NCBI GenBank assembly: GCA_963801185.1
Contig: CAWDDW010000001.1
Coordinates: 124,001 to 188,000 of the forward strand
DNA: 64,000 nucleotides
Source: Palsa-601 sp963801185
Lineage (GTDB): Bacteria; Actinomycetota; Acidimicrobiia; Acidimicrobiales; Bog-793
Direction of reading: 5' to 3'
Below are positions 17,043 through 25,828 of this stretch, piece by piece. A model generated the notes under the pieces. That model ran no database searches and had not been told where the DNA came from. It saw only the letters and a program-made list of their open reading frames with translations. A program made the position numbers and the translations under genes. Within the stretch, counting starts at the first letter, position 1; each line of letters begins with the position of its first letter.

Positions 17043-17812
17043 GTGACCGGGAGCTGTTGATTAGCGGCAACTGGAAGATGAACCACACCCACTTCGAGGC
17101 CATCCAGTTCGTTCAGACTCTCGCCGCCCTGCTGCGAGCCAGACCCCTGAGGGCAGGCAGGATGCTGTCGGTGCACCCTTCCTTCCCGGCGCTCCGATCA
17201 GTGCAAACGGCGCTCGAGTCCGACGGCGTCCCGGTGGCGCTCGGTGCCCAGAACTGCCACGACGCGGAGAATGGCGCGTTTACCGGGGAAGTGAGCGCCG
17301 AGATGCTGGCAAAGCTCAACGTTTCCTATGTGATAGTCGGTCACTCCGAGCGGCGGCAGCTCTTCGGCGAGACCGACGAAGCTGTCCGTGCCAAGGTCGA
17401 CGCGGTGTTCCGCCATGCGATGATCCCGATCCTCTGTGTCGGCGAGACCCTCGCCGAGCGCGAGGCCGGCAATGCGCAATCGAAGGTCTCGATGCAGCTC
17501 GAGGCGTCGTTGAAGGGGCGATCACGAGCTGCGGTTGCCGAGCTCGTCGTCGCCTACGAGCCGATCTGGGCGATCGGGACCGGCAAGACGGCTTCGAGCG
17601 GAGACGCGGAGGAGATGGCCGCCTACATCCGCACTGAGATATCGCATTTGGCCGGAGAGGAAGCCGCTGGCGCCGTGCGGGTGCAGTACGGCGGTTCGGT
17701 GAACCCCGAGAATGCCGGGGAGCTGATGCGGTGTGCGGACGTCGACGGGCTCCTGGTCGGCGGGGCAAGCCTCAAGGCCGAGAGCCTCTTCGAGATCGCC
17801 CAGGCGCGCTGA
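17039..17812 (+). CDS. tpiA: Triosephosphate isomerase
   Basis: TpiA interconverts dihydroxyacetone phosphate and glyceraldehyde-3-phosphate. The 257-aa barrel shows the catalytic lysine in ISGNWKMNHTH, the histidine in YVIVGHSERRQLFGE, the catalytic glutamate with loop 6 in VVAYEPIWAIGTGKTAS, and the phosphate-binding GGSVNPENAGEL and GLLVGGASLKAE. The start GTG 17039 overlaps the pgk stop. It is followed after 127 bases by secG, a conserved arrangement in actinobacteria. Confidence 0.95.
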   Translation: MSDRELLISGNWKMNHTHFEAIQFVQTLAALLRARPLRAGRMLSVHPSFPALRSVQTALESDGVPVALGAQNCHDAENGAFTGEVSAEMLAKLNVSYVIVGHSERRQLFGETDEAVRAKVDAVFRHAMIPILCVGETLAEREAGNAQSKVSMQLEASLKGRSRAAVAELVVAYEPIWAIGTGKTASSGDAEEMAAYIRTEISHLAGEEAAGAVRVQYGGSVNPENAGELMRCADVDGLLVGGASLKAESLFEIAQAR

Positions 17813-17939
17813 GCGAGTGGCCGCGGCAAGGGTCGCGCAACGTCGCGACTGATGAGCCGCTTTGTCCCGGTGGTAGCGTCTAAGTCCGCCGAGGAGCGAC
17901 GTGCTCGCTCTGTTGAATCCCTGAAGGAGGTCCCTGCCC

Positions 17940-18170
17940 GTGCTTACCGACGCCCTGGTGGTCGTCGACGTCGTCGCTGCTCTCGGGCTGATCGTCCTGA
18001 TCCTCTTGCACAGCGGACGCGGTGGCGGTCTATCGGACATGTTCGGTGCCTCGGCGGGCTCGTCTGCGGCGGGATCGACAGTGGCCGAGCGCAACCTCGA
18101 CCGGATCACGATCACGTTCGTCCTGGTCTTTGTCTTCGTGACGATCTCGCTCGCGCTGCGGTGGAGTTGA
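17940..18170 (+). CDS. secG: Preprotein translocase subunit SecG
   Basis: The 76-aa product has two membrane segments (residues about 5-24 and 55-74) flanking a glycine/serine loop, HSGRGGGLSDMFGAS, that carries the SecG signature. SecG assists SecYEG-mediated export. GTG 17940 has an excellent AAGGAGGT at 17924-17931. The 3' end runs into the next gene with an overlap (alternative starts GTG 18161 or TTG 18167 of the lipoprotein). Confidence 0.92.
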   Translation: MLTDALVVVDVVAALGLIVLILLHSGRGGGLSDMFGASAGSSAAGSTVAERNLDRITITFVLVFVFVTISLALRWS

Positions 18171-20081
18171 GGCGGGGCATACCCGCTCGCTTCTCGCTCG
18201 CCCCGCTCTGCGTAGCGCTGGCAGCGGCTTTAGCCGTTGCGGGCTGCAGCGCTCCCGGCGGCAGTCCCGGCTCGGTGACCCAACCGACGTTGCCGGGGGG
18301 TGACCTCCTCGACACCAATGGGAGCGTCACCATCGGTGTGAGGTCGCTCCCGACGAACTTCAACCCGTCGACGCCGGCGGGCGACAATCGCATCACCCAG
18401 ATGGTGATGGAGCAGGTGTGGCCGCAGCCGTTCGTGACCGACCCCAGCTTCACCGTCGAGACCTCCGGGTTGCTCGAGAGTGCCGAGGTGCAGAGCGTCT
18501 CGCCTCTGACGGTCGTCTACGTCATCAACGCCGACGCCGTGTGGTCGGACGGGGTCCCGATCGGCGCCGCCGACTTCATCTATGCCTGGCACGAGCATCT
18601 GTCGGAGTCTGCCGCGTTGCCCGACTCCGGGTTGGTCGCCGGGTACCGCGACATAGCGTCCGTGGTGGGTTCCGACGGTGGCCGAACGGTCACGGTCACC
18701 TTCAGCCGGCCGTTCTCGCAGTGGCAGTCGCTGTTCGCCAACCTCGTGCCTGCTCACATCGCCGCGCGCTACGGCTGGTCCGCCGGGTTCGCACGCTTCT
18801 CCCGCGCACGCTTGATCTCGGGAGGTCCGTTCGAAGTGACCTCGTACTCGCCGGGACGCGAGCTTGTCTTGAGCAGGAACCCCCGGTACTGGGGCACCCC
18901 GGCCCATGTCGCTCACATCCGTTTCGTGGTCGAGCGCTCGGAGAGGGCTCTTGTCGCCGGGCTCCAGTCCGGCGCCCTCTCGGTCGCCGAGGTCAACGCG
19001 TCACAACCGCAGCTCGATGCGCTGGGCAACGCTGCGCTCGGGAGCACGAGCGGTGACTCTGTGCGAACCGATGGTCAACCCGAGCGGAGCTGCACATCCA
19101 GGACTCGCGTGGTCGGGCGCAACGTCGAGCGAGATCTGGCAGCTCTGCTTCAACTTCGAGGATCCGCTGACCTCGGAGATCGCGGTACGCCGCGGGATCG
19201 AGCACGGTCTTGACCGGAGCGAGATCGTGGCGGACTCAGAGGACTTGGTCCACCCTCGGATCCGTGTAGCGATCTCGCGCCTGACGCTCGCCGGAGAGAG
19301 CACGAGCCCGAGCTCGTCCGGTACCAGTCCCGTGATCCAGCAGGCTCCGGTGCTGTACGAACCGGCAGTCGCGCGGCATTTCTTCCGTTCCGCCGGCTAC
19401 ATGCCGGGGGAGGGGGGGTACCTTCGTCTGGACGGCATCGGTGGCCCGCTCACGGTCAGCCTGCTCGAGCCGAGCAACGACTGGCCCGTCGACCAGGCTG
19501 GTCAGGTGATCCAGGCGCAACTTCGGTCCATCGGCCTTACGGTTCGTATCCAGAAGCGCCCGCTAAGGAAGATGCTGTCGCGGCTGCTTCCCCGCGGCTC
19601 TTATCAACTCGCCTTGGCGCCGTTCGAGGTCTCGCCGACCGAGGCGACGGTGGCGCCGGAGTACAGCGATCCCGTGCTGCCGCCGCGGACCCCGTCCTCG
19701 GGTGCTCTCCGCTCGGGGCACCAGCGATGGACTACAAAGGTGGAGCTCGGGACGGATCCTGGAGCGGTCGCAGCCGGCGCGGTGACTCGTGACATCTCCG
19801 GCGTGGAGGATCACGGCATCAACCGCCGCTTTGCACAGGCGCTGGGCGAGCTGAATCCTCCGGCTGCCACCACATATCTGCAAAAGGCCGAGGCAGTGAT
19901 GTGGAATCAGGTCGTTACGATCCCGTTGTTCCAGCCTGGTTTCGACCTGGTCCGCTCAGTGCGCATCGACAACGTCAGCGAGAGCCCGACGTGGGCGGGC
20001 CTGATGTGGGACGCGGAGGATTGGGCGATCTTGAAGCATCCCCCGAAGACGACGCCCTCAACGGCTCCTGGTGCGGGCTGA
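18161..20081 (+). CDS. ABC transporter substrate-binding lipoprotein (SBP_bac_5), frameshifted
   Basis: This is an oligopeptide/nickel-type periplasmic binding protein anchored as a lipoprotein. The N-terminus RFSLAPLCVALAAALAVAGC ends in a lipobox (AVAG|C). The family core is spread over two frames. Frame 2 covers QVWPQPFVTDPSFTVET, VWSDGVPIGAADFIYAW and RNPRYWGTPAHV up to about 19060, and frame 3 continues from EPMVNPSGAAHPGLAW to the C-terminus at 20081. One extra base near 19060-19063 would explain the break, and removing it joins the halves smoothly. GTG 18161 or TTG 18167 (overlapping the secG stop) are both plausible starts. No permease or ATPase genes are adjacent, so this is an orphan binding protein or a remnant of a transporter located elsewhere. 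Confidence 0.8.
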
Positions 20082-20238
20082 CACCTCCCCGGGGCCTGGC
20101 GCAGGGGGGCGACCGGCGCTCGATCGCGCGTCCTTGCCTCGAGATGGAGGCGCGGGGGTGCGATTCGATGAGCGCAAGGGTGGCTGAGCGCTAAGGTACA
20201 AGGGCTCTGAGGGTCGAGGCCCTCGTGGTACCACTCAT
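20082..20238. other. Intergenic region before tRNA-Leu
   Basis: No gene is supported here. It contains GC-rich inverted sequence around 20208-20226 (GAGGG paired with CCCTC) that may be a weak terminator or part of the tRNA promoter region. Confidence 0.4.
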
Positions 20239-20322
20239 GTCGGAGTGGCGGAATAGGCAGACGCGCTAGGTTGAGGGCCTAGTCCGGGCAACCGGGTGGG
20301 GGTTCAAGTCCCCCCTCCGACA
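20239..20322 (+). tRNA. tRNA-Leu (GAG anticodon)
   Basis: It folds as a class II tRNA. The acceptor stem GTCGGAG (20239-20245) pairs perfectly with CTCCGAC (20315-20321), followed by discriminator A at 20322. The anticodon stem CTAGG/CCTAG encloses the loop TTGAGGG, giving anticodon GAG at 20273-20275. A long variable arm, as expected for leucine, and a GTTCAAGTC T loop with a five-pair stem follow. CCA is not encoded. It is the boundary of the accessory island that follows, since a recombinase remnant begins right at its 3' end. Confidence 0.95.
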
Positions 20323-20543
20323 CGATTTGGGACACGCGCCAGGTCGGCGGTTACCCGCACCTGGTGAGTGCGGTCGTCGTAGGTCAGCCGTAGCCCAAGC
20401 GCTGCGTACGCTGCGGATCTCTCCTCCGGTGTGGCTTCCTGGAGGATGCTGCTGATCCCGCCAAGCTCCTCGACCAGAGCGGCGATCTCGCCCGGCGTGA
20501 GCGTGGAGGGGGCAACCGTCGCAGCCACTCGGGCTTTGCGCAT
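20304..20543 (-). pseudogene. C-terminal remnant of a serine site-specific recombinase
   Basis: The 79-codon minus-strand frame matches the C-terminal tail seen in large serine recombinases/integrases: STLTPGEIAALVEELGGISS followed by ATPEERSAAYAALGLRLTYD and VRVTADL. The catalytic and zinc-ribbon domains are missing, so it is a leftover of an integration event. Its 3' end runs into the tRNA-Leu gene, the position expected for an integrase next to its attachment site. It abuts head-to-head with the DUF1998 fragment at about 20545, a junction with no intervening sequence. Confidence 0.6.
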
Positions 20544-20546
20544 CTC

Positions 20547-20930
20547 GTGATGCGCTCCGCAGCTCCACGTTCGGGTTACTCCCTGCCGTCGCTCCGCGAG
20601 CGGATTTACGACGTCGATGGACGACTCGGCTTCCTCGTGTACACGACTGTCGGCGACATCGAGGGCACCATGGGCGGACTGGCTGCGCTTGGCCGACCTG
20701 GGCAGCTTGAGCCACTACTGGCGAGCGCGGTGAGCCTTGCCGATTGGTGCACCATAGATCCGGTCTGCATCGAGGCTGGGACTCCGCTCGCGCTCCCGGC
20801 TACCACCGCACCGGGGGCATGTCACCACTGCCTGCTACTGCCCGAGACGTCCTGCGAACTGCGGAACCGAGGGTTGGATCGGGCCGTCGTTGTCGGAGCC
20901 CCTGAAGATCGATGTGGATTCTCCGACTGA
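20547..20930 (+). pseudogene. C-terminal remnant of a DUF1998 (DrmB-like) protein
   Basis: The 127 codons match the end of DUF1998 proteins, the family that includes DISARM DrmB and helicase-associated proteins. Visible blocks are SGYSLPSLRERIYDV, GFLVYTTVGDIEGTMGGLA and the cysteine-rich HHCLLLPETSCELRNRGLDR. The N-terminal several hundred residues are missing and no drmA, drmC or helicase gene is nearby. It is therefore probably a broken piece of a former defence locus. The first codon, GTG 20547, is simply where the frame opens. Confidence 0.6.
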
Positions 20931-21141
20931 CGGGCACCTGCTACCGGCATCGTGAGGAACCGGCCCGTCAGAGAGGTTCAGCGCGAGAACGATCAACCCC
21001 ATCGCGCCGAGCTTTCGCATCGTGGTCATGATCCCATGAAGCGTTGTGGCCGGGCTCTCCGTACGACGACCAGCAGGGAACGGCGCGGCCGCGGCATCAT
21101 TGCCACTGTGATCGCCGCACTTAGGGGTAGGTAGCGCCGTC
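20931..21141. other. Spacer between DUF1998 remnant and OLD-like gene
   Basis: No convincing gene. A minus-strand frame (start about 21029) begins with a hydrophobic stretch, LGAMGLIVLALNL, but then loses protein-like character. TAGGGGTAGGT at about 21121-21131 may act as the ribosome-binding region of the downstream gene. Confidence 0.35.
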
Positions 21142-23424
21142 GTGAGACTTGTCAGGCTGGAGACGGGAGCCTATGGGCCGCTGGCTCCGGCCACATTGCC
21201 GATGGACGGCCTGGTCGTGCTGTTCGGCGCGAACTCCGCGGGCAAGACCTTCGCTCTTGAACAGGTTGCTGACCTGATGGTCAACAGGTCGGGGCGGTGG
21301 GACGAATCGACCGAGGACCCTCACACACCAACGGGAGCGCTGTACTTTCAGCTTGAGCACGTAGACGTGCCCGGCCACCCCGAAGCCGACCTTTATCACC
21401 AGCTGCTGACCCACCGGCAGTTCCGCGTCTCAACCGAGTCTGCCGGTCCGCCTCTTGAGCTGGATGAGGTTTGGCTCAGAGACATGGACACCAGGGAGGC
21501 GCTGACGGCGATCTTCGAGGCGTTAATGCTCACGGGTCTTGTTGGCGAGATCGACGACGAGCGGATCAGCTTTGCCGAGTACTGCGTGCAGAGCACGCTC
21601 TTGCGATTCGACGGCTCCGAGGTGTGCTTGGCGGTTCCGCGACCCGGAGATGACGGGCTACTGCGCGCTATGGACAACCTCGCTGACTCCGGTGCTCTCG
21701 ACGACCTGCTCGCGGACCTGGCTCGTACGCTCCAGACGCAGGCCTGCGCCCCGCTGAAACAGATCGGCCAGCTGGTGGACCCCGCGAGGTTTTTCGCCGG
21801 GCTGCTGCGGGTCGTGTGGCTTGATCTCAATGTTGATTCGATCTATCCGGACGTCTGCCGCTACCTGGTCCAGATTCACAACCGGCTGTGGATCATCCGG
21901 AGGCAGCCTGGATTCCTGAGGCCTGTGTCACAGCTATTTCAGCCCCGAGGTTGGTTCCAACAAGCACCTCGCCCTCGCTCAGGTCCTTTCGAGATGGACC
22001 TGGATGAAGACTGGGGCATGGATGAAATCGTGGGCGGTGACGATTGGATCGGGCTTCCCAGCTCCGTCCCGATCGTCGAACTGGTGCTCGGGGTCGATCA
22101 TGACGTGTTGGTAGGCGGTGAATCATGGTTGGAGCAACGCCAATTCGGCGAAGAAGCGCAGGCAGTCCTCAACGAGTGGTTCCGCGTAAAGCCGCGCGTC
22201 GTCGACGTTGCCAGACGGATCAGCGAACGGGCCACGGAGTTACTGCCGTCCTTCGTAGACGGACGCATTGACGTTGAGGTGCTTCCGCCTCACCTCTGGG
22301 TCGATCACCCGACTCGGGTGCGGATCACACTCGACTCGGGAGGCAGAGAAGCCGATCTTGGCGTGATCGGCTCGGGCGTTGCGCGCTGGGTCGTGGCAGC
22401 AATCCGGATGGCGTGCCACGAACTCGCAAACGCCGACGTCGAGGTACTCAATCCAACGACGGGGAACCCAGTCGAGGACTATGACCGGGCACACGAGATC
22501 GTCAACGCCGCCCAAGCAGACCCGCTGGATGCCGAAGTAGTGAGGCTGAAGCCGAGTTGGCAACCCCCGCTCATCTTCATCGACGAGCCGGAGGCACACC
22601 TGCACCCTGCCGCGTTGAGATCGGTGGCTAGCTGGCTGTTGGACCAAGCCAAGCTCGGGACTGTAATGGTTGCGACCCACCATCCGACCCTGCTGAATGC
22701 GGTCCGCAGTCGCTCTCACGTTGTGCTCGTGAGTCGCCCAGCGACTGGCCAGTCGCGTCTCAGGGAAGTGACCGAAAGCCTGCACCTTGCGCTTCGAGGC
22801 GTCGCCCTCGAAACCGGGCTTTCGGCGGCAGACCTTCTACTGCTTACTCGTCTCGTTCTCTTCGTCGAGGGGCCGGGCGACGAGATGCTCCTGAACGGCA
22901 TGTTCGGTGATGAACTGGACGAGGCTGGGGTGCTGATCATCCCGATCTTCGGGACGCACAATGCGGAGGCACTAGTTGACTCCCGGATCGTTAACGAGCT
23001 GGGACTTCCGATGGCCATCCTCACCGACGACACGAGTCCGTCAAGGGTTGCATCGAATCGACCCGAGAGTCCCGAAGAGGAGGCGGTGCTGCGTCTGATC
23101 CGAGAGCTACGCCAGATTGGCGCACATGCCGAAGTCTTCGGTCACTCCAAACGCGACATAGTCGGTCATCTCAACGAAGACGTCTGTCGCCAGCGCGCTC
23201 GCGACTTCCCCGGCTGGGAGACAGCGGCAAGAGAATGGCGGGCTGCGGGTCGGCTCGGCGACTTCAAGCGGTGGGTCGGCGACCGCTACGGACTTCGTCT
23301 CGACCGGTGGAGCATCTTCGAGTTGGCGAGGGACTGTGCCCTCCAGAACAAGCGGTCGAATTCGCTGCACCAGCGGGTGCGCGCTATCACTGCATACGCC
23401 GCGAAGGATTCGGCGCCGACGTAG
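21142..23424 (+). CDS. OLD-family-like ATPase/TOPRIM nuclease (putative phage defence)
   Basis: This 760-aa protein combines an ABC-type ATPase with a C-terminal TOPRIM-like domain, the layout of OLD-family nucleases. The Walker A is FGANSAGKTFALEQ near residue 35, Walker B is PLIFIDEPEAHLHPAA near residue 475, and the switch histidine lies in VATHHPTLLNAV. TOPRIM elements follow: FVEGPGDEMLLNGMFG with the catalytic glutamate, IPIFGTHNAE, and an acidic AILTDDTSPS. A long insertion between Walker A and B replaces the usual coiled-coil arms. There is no UvrD-like (GajB) partner, so it would be a stand-alone type. It sits tail-to-tail with a restriction endonuclease gene in a tRNA-anchored island, supporting a defence role (inference). 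Confidence 0.78.
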   Translation: MRLVRLETGAYGPLAPATLPMDGLVVLFGANSAGKTFALEQVADLMVNRSGRWDESTEDPHTPTGALYFQLEHVDVPGHPEADLYHQLLTHRQFRVSTESAGPPLELDEVWLRDMDTREALTAIFEALMLTGLVGEIDDERISFAEYCVQSTLLRFDGSEVCLAVPRPGDDGLLRAMDNLADSGALDDLLADLARTLQTQACAPLKQIGQLVDPARFFAGLLRVVWLDLNVDSIYPDVCRYLVQIHNRLWIIRRQPGFLRPVSQLFQPRGWFQQAPRPRSGPFEMDLDEDWGMDEIVGGDDWIGLPSSVPIVELVLGVDHDVLVGGESWLEQRQFGEEAQAVLNEWFRVKPRVVDVARRISERATELLPSFVDGRIDVEVLPPHLWVDHPTRVRITLDSGGREADLGVIGSGVARWVVAAIRMACHELANADVEVLNPTTGNPVEDYDRAHEIVNAAQADPLDAEVVRLKPSWQPPLIFIDEPEAHLHPAALRSVASWLLDQAKLGTVMVATHHPTLLNAVRSRSHVVLVSRPATGQSRLREVTESLHLALRGVALETGLSAADLLLLTRLVLFVEGPGDEMLLNGMFGDELDEAGVLIIPIFGTHNAEALVDSRIVNELGLPMAILTDDTSPSRVASNRPESPEEEAVLRLIRELRQIGAHAEVFGHSKRDIVGHLNEDVCRQRARDFPGWETAAREWRAAGRLGDFKRWVGDRYGLRLDRWSIFELARDCALQNKRSNSLHQRVRAITAYAAKDSAPT

Positions 23425-23509
23425 CGACCCCCTCGTCCGTTCAGGGACTTGCGGCGCAAGCTGGCAACACGGGCGCCTCTCATGGCCGGACATTGATGCC
23501 GAGCGCGCC

Positions 23510-24538
23510 CTAGGCAGAGAGCGAATCTCTCACCCACTGCGAGTTCGTCGTGAGCACCCCGCTCAGTGCGGGTCGTTCCTTCCCACTCACCCCGCCAATG
23601 GCAACGAGACGCTCCTGGCTGCCCTTTCGCAGGAAGGCGCACCACAACGGACTGTAGGTGAGCTGGGAGGTCTCCGAGGCAAGGCTTCGGAGCGGCAGCT
23701 GGACACCGAGCTGGGTCAAGCTAGCCGCGTGCCTTTGCTTAGCTGCATCAGTGGTCACTGACCGGTAGCGCTCGACGCGAGCGAGCAGACCGTCTCGGAT
23801 TTTCGCGTCGGTGAGACGAGGTCGTACATGTGCCCGCCCAACGTCAATTGGCACGAGGTTCGGCGGCTGTTCGCTCTTGTCCAAGTAAGTGCCTGCGAGA
23901 GCTTCGTAACGATTCCAGCTGCGGGTCACCCTCGGTACCTGCCGGAAGCCCTGGACGCGGGTGATACCGAGCTGCAACACCCACACAGGCAGCCAGATGG
24001 GGCCGAACCAGATCACCTCCTCCCGACCAATGCCGAGTGTGCCCCGTGCGATGCGCTCGACCAGCTGGCGCGCAGCCACACCATCTGTGGCGAAGGGACT
24101 GCCTAGCGCTTGGACCTGAGCAGCGGCGAATCTCACGTCGTTGACAGGCACTTGGCCGAGCCGGGCCGTGAGTTCTTCCGGACCCCATAGCTCGATGTTG
24201 GCCTGTCCGGCCACCTGAGCAGCCTGGGCGGTCCAGCCAGAGAGCGCCGCAATGATCCCCTTGGCGGCTCCCAGGTCAGCGAGGACGCCAGCAAGCTTGT
24301 AGATGACGTCTTTGTCGATGGGCGCTTTCCACGCTTTGCATTCCACGACCAGCCGGAAGGTCGTCAACCCATCAGACTTGTCTCCGACCACGTCCAGCTC
24401 GTGACGAGCGCCTGACCTCCCCTCGACCATGACGTTGCAGCGGACCGCGTAGCCATGCTGGGTCAGGAACGCGCCGATCTGCTGCTCCAGTGCCCGTCCG
24501 CGGTCTTGAGTCGTGGTCACCTGCCCCCCAGTTGCCAT
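23510..24538 (-). CDS. Mrr-like restriction endonuclease (PD-(D/E)XK)
   Basis: The N-terminal domain (about residues 8-120) shows the Mrr-type endonuclease pattern: RALEQQIGAFLTQHGYAV, then the catalytic HELDVVG aspartate and LVVECKAWK (ExK), followed by YKLAGVLADLGAAKGII. Such domains cut modified or foreign DNA. A hydrophobic aromatic stretch in the middle (VIWFGPIWLPVWVLQLG) and a C-terminal region of unknown function follow, so the substrate-sensing part is not recognised. ATG 24538 is used; ATG 24547 and GTG 24523 are in frame and neither has a clear ribosome-binding site. It is convergent with the OLD-like gene, with 85 bases between the stops. Confidence 0.72.
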   Translation of the reverse strand: MATGGQVTTTQDRGRALEQQIGAFLTQHGYAVRCNVMVEGRSGARHELDVVGDKSDGLTTFRLVVECKAWKAPIDKDVIYKLAGVLADLGAAKGIIAALSGWTAQAAQVAGQANIELWGPEELTARLGQVPVNDVRFAAAQVQALGSPFATDGVAARQLVERIARGTLGIGREEVIWFGPIWLPVWVLQLGITRVQGFRQVPRVTRSWNRYEALAGTYLDKSEQPPNLVPIDVGRAHVRPRLTDAKIRDGLLARVERYRSVTTDAAKQRHAASLTQLGVQLPLRSLASETSQLTYSPLWCAFLRKGSQERLVAIGGVSGKERPALSGVLTTNSQWVRDSLSA

Positions 24539-24612
24539 CGCGATCATATGCGCTGAGGTCGGACGCGGACGGAGACACGGATGCACGCCGAACGTCGCGG
24601 TGATCGACCGCG

Positions 24613-24747
24613 ATGCAGCGAACGGGCTTCGCCGGTTGGGCGGGGCTACGGGACCAGTTGCGCCCGCTCGTCGAGCCGATGGTCGAGCGAGTGATGGCGG
24701 CGGACAGAGAGATGTGGAAACGGCTGGCCGTCGAGGAGGGGCGTTGA
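24613..24747 (+). CDS. Small ORF of 44 codons, hypothetical
   Basis: The frame starts at ATG 24613 just after an in-frame TGA at 24601 and reads as an amphipathic, helix-like peptide (GLRDQLRPLVEPMVERVMAA then DREMWKRLAVEEGR). The composition is protein-like, but no ribosome-binding site or family is recognised. It may be a fragment of a longer lost gene in the island rather than a functional microprotein. Confidence 0.3.
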   Translation: MQRTGFAGWAGLRDQLRPLVEPMVERVMAADREMWKRLAVEEGR

Positions 24748-24837
24748 TAGCTCAGTCGTAGGGAGCAGCCGTCGCGCGTTGCCTACCTGGTCACCCGGCA
24801 TCCGCGCCTCCCGAGAGGAGTCCCTTACTAGGCCAAC

Positions 24838-25230
24838 CTAGACCGATGCGGCTTTCAGCGCCCGCGGGAACAGGAGCGCCGCAAGGACGATTACGCCAAG
24901 CGCTAGCGCCCCTGCTGCCCGCTGGTTCTGCGACTGCATGTTCGCTGCGAGAGTCAGGCCGTCTACGAGCAGCTCCTCGTCTTGGCGGTAGAAGGGCGGG
25001 CTTACCGCTTCGACCGCCTCAGTGAAGAACTCGCCCTCGGGAGTGCCGAGCCAAGTTCCCAGACCAAGTGCTCGGTACTCGGCTGAGGCGAGCAGCTGCT
25101 GTGCCAGCTCTTGCTTCGAGGGTCGTTGTGCTGGCAGCGACCGACCGTAAGACGGCACCCCACCCCACCTCCTCGGGAAGGTGATGTGCCGATTGAGGAA
25201 GGCAGTGAGCCTCTGTTGCTTGTCGTCCAT
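24838..25230 (-). CDS. Small tail-anchored hypothetical protein
   Basis: The 130-aa product has a soluble N-terminal part (DKQQRLTAFLNRHITFPRRW to EEFFTEAVEAV-like helices) and one membrane segment at the extreme C-terminus (GALALGVIVLAALLFP), as in tail-anchored proteins. ATG 25230 is preceded by AAAGGA at good spacing. The family is not recognised. Its place beside two nuclease-like genes suggests an accessory role in the same island, but this is inference only. Confidence 0.6.
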   Translation of the reverse strand: MDDKQQRLTAFLNRHITFPRRWGGVPSYGRSLPAQRPSKQELAQQLLASAEYRALGLGTWLGTPEGEFFTEAVEAVSPPFYRQDEELLVDGLTLAANMQSQNQRAAGALALGVIVLAALLFPRALKAASV

Positions 25231-25828
25231 CGCATGTCCTTTCGCAGGTGAGCGAACTTCGTTACGGATGATGATGTCTGCCGAGCGCCTGGATTGCGCA
25301 ACTGTGCCGAATTTCGATGGGGCGTCTACAGGACAGCGAACACCCGCGTCGTAACCTCTAGGAGCATGAGGCGCATTAGCGACGCACTGCGAAACCTCGT
25401 GGCCGAGGCAAACGCTCGCGGGGCGACGATTCGCGGGCATGGGTTGAAGCCGTCTCAGGTGTCTAACTGGCAGGATCGCTCGATCATCGCGCCCGAGGCG
25501 TGGGATCACCCCGGACGACCGATACCGGACGCGCTTCGAGCATGTTCAACTCCCGCTGTACGTCGTCGTCGAGCCGGACGGAGGCTGCGCGTGCCATGAG
25601 GGAGGTGTATCTGAAGCTGTCATACAGGTCGCCCGCTACGCGAGAGCTGCGAAGGCGCTCTGGGTCGTGCGGACCGAACTCCACCACGTTGCGCGGTCTT
25701 AAGAGTTCTCAGAGTGCCAAAAAGGGCTTTTTCGGTCACGGCAGAGGCCCGGGACTTGCCATTGGATACAAGCTGCGATGAAATGCGGGCACCCGGGTGG
25801 CTGCACCGAGTCACAGGAAGACGGATCG
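25231..25828. other. Island tail: fragments of DNA-binding and antitoxin-like genes, no intact gene
   Basis: A plus-strand frame at 25366 gives ISDALRNLVAEANARGATIR then GLKPSQVSNWQDRSIIAPEAW, which resembles a small helix-turn-helix repressor whose reading ends abruptly near 25500. A minus-strand frame from ATG 25597 starts like a ribbon-helix-helix antitoxin (ARAASVRLDDDVQRELNMLE) and is cut after about 22 residues. The two truncated pieces meet near 25500-25535. No attachment-site repeat of the tRNA 3' end was found here by eye. Confidence 0.45.
25531..25597 (-). pseudogene. Ribbon-helix-helix antitoxin N-terminal fragment
   Basis: ARAASVRLDDDVQRELNMLE is the beta-strand and first helix of a RHH antitoxin (VapB/RelB-like). 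The second helix and the toxin-binding part are missing because the frame continues as RPVSVVRGDPTPRAR and stops. It is probably a remnant of a toxin-antitoxin pair of the mobile island. Confidence 0.4.

Noticed and set aside
20266..20715. 149-codon minus-strand frame ending in RRGDLNPHPVAR
   Set aside because: The GDLNPH tail is the well-known artefact of translating a tRNA antisense; the upstream part has no protein-like composition and overlaps two remnants read in other frames.
20835..21029. 64-codon minus-strand frame with a hydrophobic start
   Set aside because: The hydrophobic stretch is short and the rest lacks protein-like composition; it overlaps the DUF1998 remnant's end.
25231..25828. 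Direct repeat of the tRNA-Leu 3' end marking the island's far boundary
   Set aside because: No convincing copy of the T-arm/acceptor sequence was found by eye; a computed alignment would be needed.
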